In this document: positions 31,092-33,353 of the stretch, in pieces
How the letters are laid out: each line of letters starts with the position of its first letter
Position numbering within the stretch: the first letter of the stretch is position 1
DNA from: Methanothrix sp.
GTDB lineage: Archaea; Halobacteriota; Methanosarcinia; Methanotrichales; Methanotrichaceae
NCBI GenBank assembly: GCA_026394555.1
Contig: JAPKXZ010000054.1
Span: 1 to 33,353 of the forward strand
Direction: 5' to 3'
DNA: 33,353 nucleotides
Notes under the pieces: generated by a model
Seen by the model: the letters and a program-made list of their open reading frames with translations, nothing else
Databases searched by the model: none
Told to the model about the DNA's origin: nothing
Translations under genes and position numbers: made by a program

Positions 31092-32251
31092 GTGTATTGC
31101 AGGTTTTAGGAATAAAGACGGATCTTATAAAACCGGGCGATGGCCTGGCGGCATCCCTGGAAAAAGCCATGGCCGAATCGGGCCTGGCTTTACAGGACGG
31201 CGACATTCTGGTCATCTCGGAGAGCACGCTCGCAACCGCGGAGGGAAGAGTTGTGGCTTTGCATGATGTCACTCCTGGACCCCTCGCCCTCTCCATGGCC
31301 GCCAGGTACAGCAAAGATCCGCGCGAGATGGAACTGATCCTGCAAGAATCTGATGAGATAATGGGGGGCATTCCAGGCGTGGTGCTGACGCTAAGGGAGG
31401 GCTTTCTTTATCCCAACGCCGGCATCGATAGCTCCAATGCCCCTCCCGGTCACGTGGTTCTATTTCCGGCCGATGCACAAAAATCGGCAATCAAGATTAG
31501 GGAGCGCATGGCGAAAGGCAGAAGGATTGCGGTTATCATCGGCGACAGCCGGACTCATCCCCTGCGACTGGGCTGCGTAGGCGTGGCCCTGGCCTGTGTG
31601 GGCCTGGAGCCGGTCGAGGACGCGCGCGGCCAAAAGGACCTCTTCGGTCGGGAGCTCAAGATCACTCGCAAGGCAGTGGCAGACAATTTAGTCTCTGCCG
31701 CTCAGATAGTAATGGGTGAAGGAGACGAGGGAATTCCGGCCGTGATCATAAGAAATGCACCTGTGTCCATTAGCGAGGTGCAAAGCGCCATCCCCTCCAT
31801 CCCACCAGAGGAGTGCATGTACATCGGTGCACTGCGCTCCGGCCCCCGCCCTTACACGGGAGGATACGATCATCTCATCCTGCAGGCTAAAGAGGCAGCG
31901 AAAGATGCCTATGCCCCTTACTCTGGATTTTTGGTAGGCGCGGCGCTTCTCTCCCGGAGCGGCAAAATCTACTCGGCCGGCAACATTGAGAATGCCGCTT
32001 CCGGGGCGGGCATCTGTGCGGAGAGGGCGGCCCTGGCAAAAGCTATTGCCTCTGGTGAGCGTGAATTTGAGGCGATTGCCATAGTAGGAAACGCTGACGA
32101 GCCAATATCGCCCTGTGGCATATGCCGGCAGAGCCTGATAGAATTCGGAGAGAATATTATTATCATCATGAGCAATGCGAAAGGCGATGCACTGACGGCT
32201 ACGCTCGCCGATCTCCTGCCAAGAGCGTTTACGGGCAAGTGCCTGAGATAG
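31088..32251 (+). CDS. CofE-superfamily gamma-glutamyl ligase fused to a cytidine deaminase domain
   Basis: One 387-residue frame carries two domains. Residues 1-250 are CofE-like (COG1478): 'DGDILVISESTLATAEGRVV', 'FLYPNAGIDSSNAP', 'IIGDSRTHPLRLGCVGVAL', 'KDLFGRELKITRKAVADNLVSAAQIVMGE'. After a linker (about 251-262), residues 263-387 are a cytidine deaminase: 'AKDAYAPYSGFLVGAALL', 'NIENAASGAGICAERAAL', 'PCGICRQSLIEF', with Cys310, Glu312, Cys343 and Cys346 intact. There is no stop or frameshift between them. The GTG start (31088) overlaps the folP-like stop. The motif GDSRTHPLRLG differs from the GRP-type motif I recall for characterised CofE, so F420-0 ligase activity is not assured. A FolC-replacing role beside folP is an alternative. 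The deaminase half would convert cytidine/deoxycytidine to uridine/deoxyuridine. Confidence 0.88.
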   Translation: MSVLQVLGIKTDLIKPGDGLAASLEKAMAESGLALQDGDILVISESTLATAEGRVVALHDVTPGPLALSMAARYSKDPREMELILQESDEIMGGIPGVVLTLREGFLYPNAGIDSSNAPPGHVVLFPADAQKSAIKIRERMAKGRRIAVIIGDSRTHPLRLGCVGVALACVGLEPVEDARGQKDLFGRELKITRKAVADNLVSAAQIVMGEGDEGIPAVIIRNAPVSISEVQSAIPSIPPEECMYIGALRSGPRPYTGGYDHLILQAKEAAKDAYAPYSGFLVGAALLSRSGKIYSAGNIENAASGAGICAERAALAKAIASGEREFEAIAIVGNADEPISPCGICRQSLIEFGENIIIIMSNAKGDALTATLADLLPRAFTGKCLR

Positions 32252-32259
32252 CTTAAGCT

Positions 32260-32431
32260 GACGATTTCCGCAAATACCGACACGGGAATACAGAGCTCTA
32301 CGCGGGGGTGTCCGCTCGCGCGGCTCAAAATCTTTTATTTATCGGGGGAAAATGTCCTTCTTTCTGAGCTCATCGCGATTGTGGTCAATGACAGCGTATA
32401 AGAAAATATCTGAATCTACAGCGATGCGCAT
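32260..32431 (-). pseudogene. Broken PIN-domain toxin gene (VapC-like)
   Basis: From ATG 32429-32431 (minus) the frame reads MRIAVDSDIFLYAVIDHNRD..., a PIN start with its first Asp, and stops at TAA 32339-32341 after 30 residues. The adjacent frame resumes 'SRASGHPRVELCIPVSVFAEIV', the next PIN segment with the second acidic residue, and is cut off at about 32260, just before the end of the CofE-deaminase gene (32251). That second frame also has a TAA at the junction, near a C5 homopolymer (32344-32348). The C-terminal half with the remaining acidic residues is missing. Clear pseudogene of a toxin. Confidence 0.75.
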
Positions 32432-32436
32432 TGCTT

Positions 32437-32592
32437 TTAGCCACAGAAAGCGTTCTGAATTTTTCTTACCATTGCTTCCTCTTCTTCTTCGGTTAAGGCC
32501 CAAACCACTCTACCGAATAAATCCGTGGCTCCCCCGTGTGGCAGGGGGTCCTTCTCGGAGTCAAAGAGTTGATCAAATGGAATTTTTGGCAT
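32437..32592 (-). CDS. Small antitoxin-like protein paired with the broken PIN gene
   Basis: ATG 32590-32592 (minus) to TAA 32437-32439 gives 51 residues: 'MPKIPFDQLFDSEKDPLPHG', then 'LFGRVVWALTEEEEEAMVRK', a basic/acidic helical end. The stop is 5 bases before the PIN start, the usual VapB-VapC spacing. It lacks an obvious ribbon-helix-helix start but has the acidic helix that wraps a toxin. A TATA-like TTTATATAA overlaps its own ATG and cannot serve it, so expression is unclear. It may be a fossil of a decayed pair. Confidence 0.55.
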   Translation of the reverse strand: MPKIPFDQLFDSEKDPLPHGGATDLFGRVVWALTEEEEEAMVRKIQNAFCG

Positions 32593-32800
32593 TTATATAA
32601 AGCACATCCGCTATTGTCCTTGATCTTGGTATCATTCCCGTTATTATACTCATGGGCAGTTTGCCAGTTTGCCAGGGGGCCCCGATCTCGGCGAATTTGC
32701 CGTCGGCGTAGAGCTGTTGGCGGACCCGAGCGGGCGCAGAGGTTGCGGAATCGACCATCATAGTGGAATTCAAAGGCTTTTTCGCTTTGAACAGGCAAGT
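32593..32800. other. Gene-free stretch between two toxin-antitoxin remnants
   Basis: Several short frames cross this region on both strands, but none has a convincing start, ribosome binding site or domain. A minus-strand frame reads 'ARVRQQLYADGKFAEIGAPW', which may be a decayed gene piece but is unidentified. Confidence 0.35.
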
Positions 32801-32810
32801 TTTAAATATA
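32801..32810 (+). promoter_or_regulatory. TATA box of the RelB/RelE-like pair
   Basis: TTTAAATATA lies about 31-40 bases before the ATG at 32841, giving a leader of about 10 bases with an AAGGGG ribosome binding site (32827-32832). Confidence 0.6.
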
Positions 32811-32840
32811 AAAGTTACTAGAATATGAAGGGGCATTGAT

Positions 32841-33083
32841 ATGATCGAAGCGGAAGAGATGAGCATAATCAGCTCGATAATGGACGACCTCAGGGTTCTC
32901 AAGAATAAGGTGGGAGAGATGGAAGGACAAATTCAGGCTCTCGCCGATATGCATAGTGATTCTGACTTGGAAGTCCGAGAAGAATACTTGGTCCGTCTAG
33001 ACGAGCTGGAGGGAAATAGCAAATTTGAAGAATTCTCCGATATCGCTTCTTTAAGGAAACGGATTGAAAAAGAGGTGAATTGA
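32841..33083 (+). CDS. RelB-like antitoxin
   Basis: The 80-residue protein is wholly helical and acidic: 'MIEAEEMSIISSIMDDLRVLKNKVGEM', 'MHSDSDLEVREEYLVRLDELEGNSKFEEF', and the C-terminal 'IASLRKRIEKEVN' that I associate with archaeal RelB-type antitoxins. No DNA-binding fold is evident. AAGGGG precedes the ATG, and a TATA box lies at 32801-32810. It sits 2 bases before the start of the RelE-like fragment, whose ribosome binding site (AGAGGTGA, 33071-33078) lies inside this gene's end. Confidence 0.75.
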   Translation: MIEAEEMSIISSIMDDLRVLKNKVGEMEGQIQALADMHSDSDLEVREEYLVRLDELEGNSKFEEFSDIASLRKRIEKEVN

Positions 33084-33085
33084 AT

Positions 33086-33229
33086 GTGTCATCTTATGGT
33101 TACCGTTTAGAAGAAGGGCTGATATCTCTTTTAGAAAAGGCCCATAAAAAAGACAAGAAGCTCTACGAAGCGGCTTTCAAGAAGATGGAAGACATAGCAA
33201 AGAATCCACATCATTATAGTCAATCGTAA
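33086..33229 (+). pseudogene. RelE-like toxin, C-terminally truncated
   Basis: From GTG 33086 (AGAGGTGA at 33071-33078 upstream) the frame gives MSSYGYRLEEGLISLLEKAH..., then 'KKDKKLYEAAFKKMEDIAKNPHHY', the first half of a RelE/ParE toxin. It stops after YSQS at TAA 33227-33229, 47 residues against about 85-100 for the family. The catalytic C-terminal strands are absent. Homology ends at about 33217, just where an IS630-like element is likely to begin, so the break is probably an insertion. A TTG at 33080 is possible but too close to the ribosome binding site. Confidence 0.7.
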
Positions 33230-33250
33230 AACATATTACCTCATAGATAT

Positions 33251-33260
33251 CTTTAAATAA
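33251..33260 (+). promoter_or_regulatory. TATA box of the transposase gene
   Basis: CTTTAAATAA lies about 26 bases before the ATG at 33283, so the transposase mRNA is probably leaderless. Confidence 0.55.
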
Positions 33261-33282
33261 TTTGTACACAATATGCATAGGT

Positions 33283-33353
33283 ATGGGCAGGAAACCTGTA
33301 ATAGTAAGGCATATATCAAAGGAAGAACTCATTAAATTATATAAAATTGAGAA
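33283..33353 (+). CDS. N-terminal fragment of an IS630-like transposase, 3' truncated by the window edge
   Basis: The first 23 residues read MGRKPVIVRHISKEELIKLY.., the N-terminus I associate with archaeal IS630-type transposases, where 'RHISKEEL' leads into a helix-turn-helix. The rest, including the DDE catalytic domain, lies beyond the window. No Shine-Dalgarno; a TATA box at 33251-33260 supports leaderless expression. Family call from a short stretch only. Confidence 0.6.
   Translation, partial: MGRKPVIVRHISKEELIKLYKIE

Larger units (their letters stand above)
33219..33353 (+). mobile_element. Left part of an IS630-like insertion sequence (left boundary estimated)
   Basis: The RelE-like homology ends at a TA (33217-33218), the target dinucleotide of IS630/Tc1-mariner elements, and a transposase start follows at 33283. 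The inverted repeat cannot be identified because the right end is outside the window. The boundary is therefore an estimate within about 30 bases. Confidence 0.45.

Noticed and set aside
32352-32600. Plus-strand ORF over the toxin-antitoxin remnant
   Set aside because: Antisense to the antitoxin/PIN fragments, which have clear family sequence on the minus strand.
1-33353. CRISPR arrays, tRNA and rRNA genes
   Set aside because: No regularly spaced repeats, cloverleaf-like sequence or rRNA motifs were seen on reading.

Overview
The window reads as a euryarchaeal chromosome segment from an acetate-type methanogen of the Methanosarcinales, most likely Methanotrichaceae (Methanothrix/Methanosaeta). 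That placement is an inference. It rests on archaeal promoters (TATA boxes about 25 bp before apparent starts, several of them leaderless), frequent TTG starts behind GGAGG/GAGGTG ribosome binding sites, a QueC of the archaeosine pathway, an ADP-dependent sugar kinase, a CofE-superfamily ligase, a DUF2098-type protein, a DUF6788-type protein, secreted COG1361-like and matrixin-like proteins, and moderate GC with AT-rich intergenic regions. No rRNA, tRNA or CRISPR array is visible.

Layout. 1-3.8 kb: the tail of a CorC/HlyC-type membrane protein, queC, and an Lhr-type helicase. 3.8-8.4 kb: a small lysine-rich protein, a DUF1269-like membrane protein, a secreted VWA protein, a strong hairpin terminator, and a convergent membrane-anchored nitroreductase. 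8.5-13.9 kb: a secreted 5'-nucleotidase, a structured intergenic region, a large hybrid histidine kinase, and a small secreted protein whose start codon appears to be ACG. 13.9-16.6 kb (minus strand): HI0933-type flavoprotein, secreted CAP protein, nitroreductase. 16.7-18.4 kb (plus): a membrane polyferredoxin, a 50-residue zinc ribbon, an unknown conserved-looking protein and a DUF2098 protein. 18.4-21.2 kb: ADP-dependent sugar kinase (minus) divergent from aroA (plus). 21.2-22.5 kb: a HicB/HicA toxin-antitoxin pair flanked by two degenerate direct repeats of about 210-230 bp. 22.7-24.2 kb: a secreted HExxH metalloprotease. 24.3-32.25 kb: a long co-directional block holding a DUF6788 protein with a Znu/Mnt-type metal ABC transporter, a COG1361-like secreted protein with an ABC-2 exporter, and a folP-like DHPS followed by a CofE-like ligase fused to cytidine deaminase. 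32.25-33.35 kb: toxin-antitoxin debris (antitoxin plus broken PIN toxin; RelB-like antitoxin plus RelE-like toxin cut short) next to the start of an IS630-like transposase that runs off the end.

The most interesting unit is the DHPS / CofE-cytidine deaminase pair at 29.87-32.25 kb. The CofE-like half reads GDSRTHPLRLG where characterised CofE, as I remember it, has a GRP-type motif. CofE-superfamily (COG1478) proteins beside folP have been reported to replace FolC in folate synthesis. I therefore read this pair as a probable pterin/folate locus with a cytidine deaminase attached, a possible physical link between folate and pyrimidine (dU/dT) metabolism. Other points for a second look are the ACG-start secreted gene, the repeat-flanked HicBA cassette, the DUF6788-metal transporter operon and the broken toxin genes beside the IS element.

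All family assignments were made by reading motifs by eye; no database search was run.
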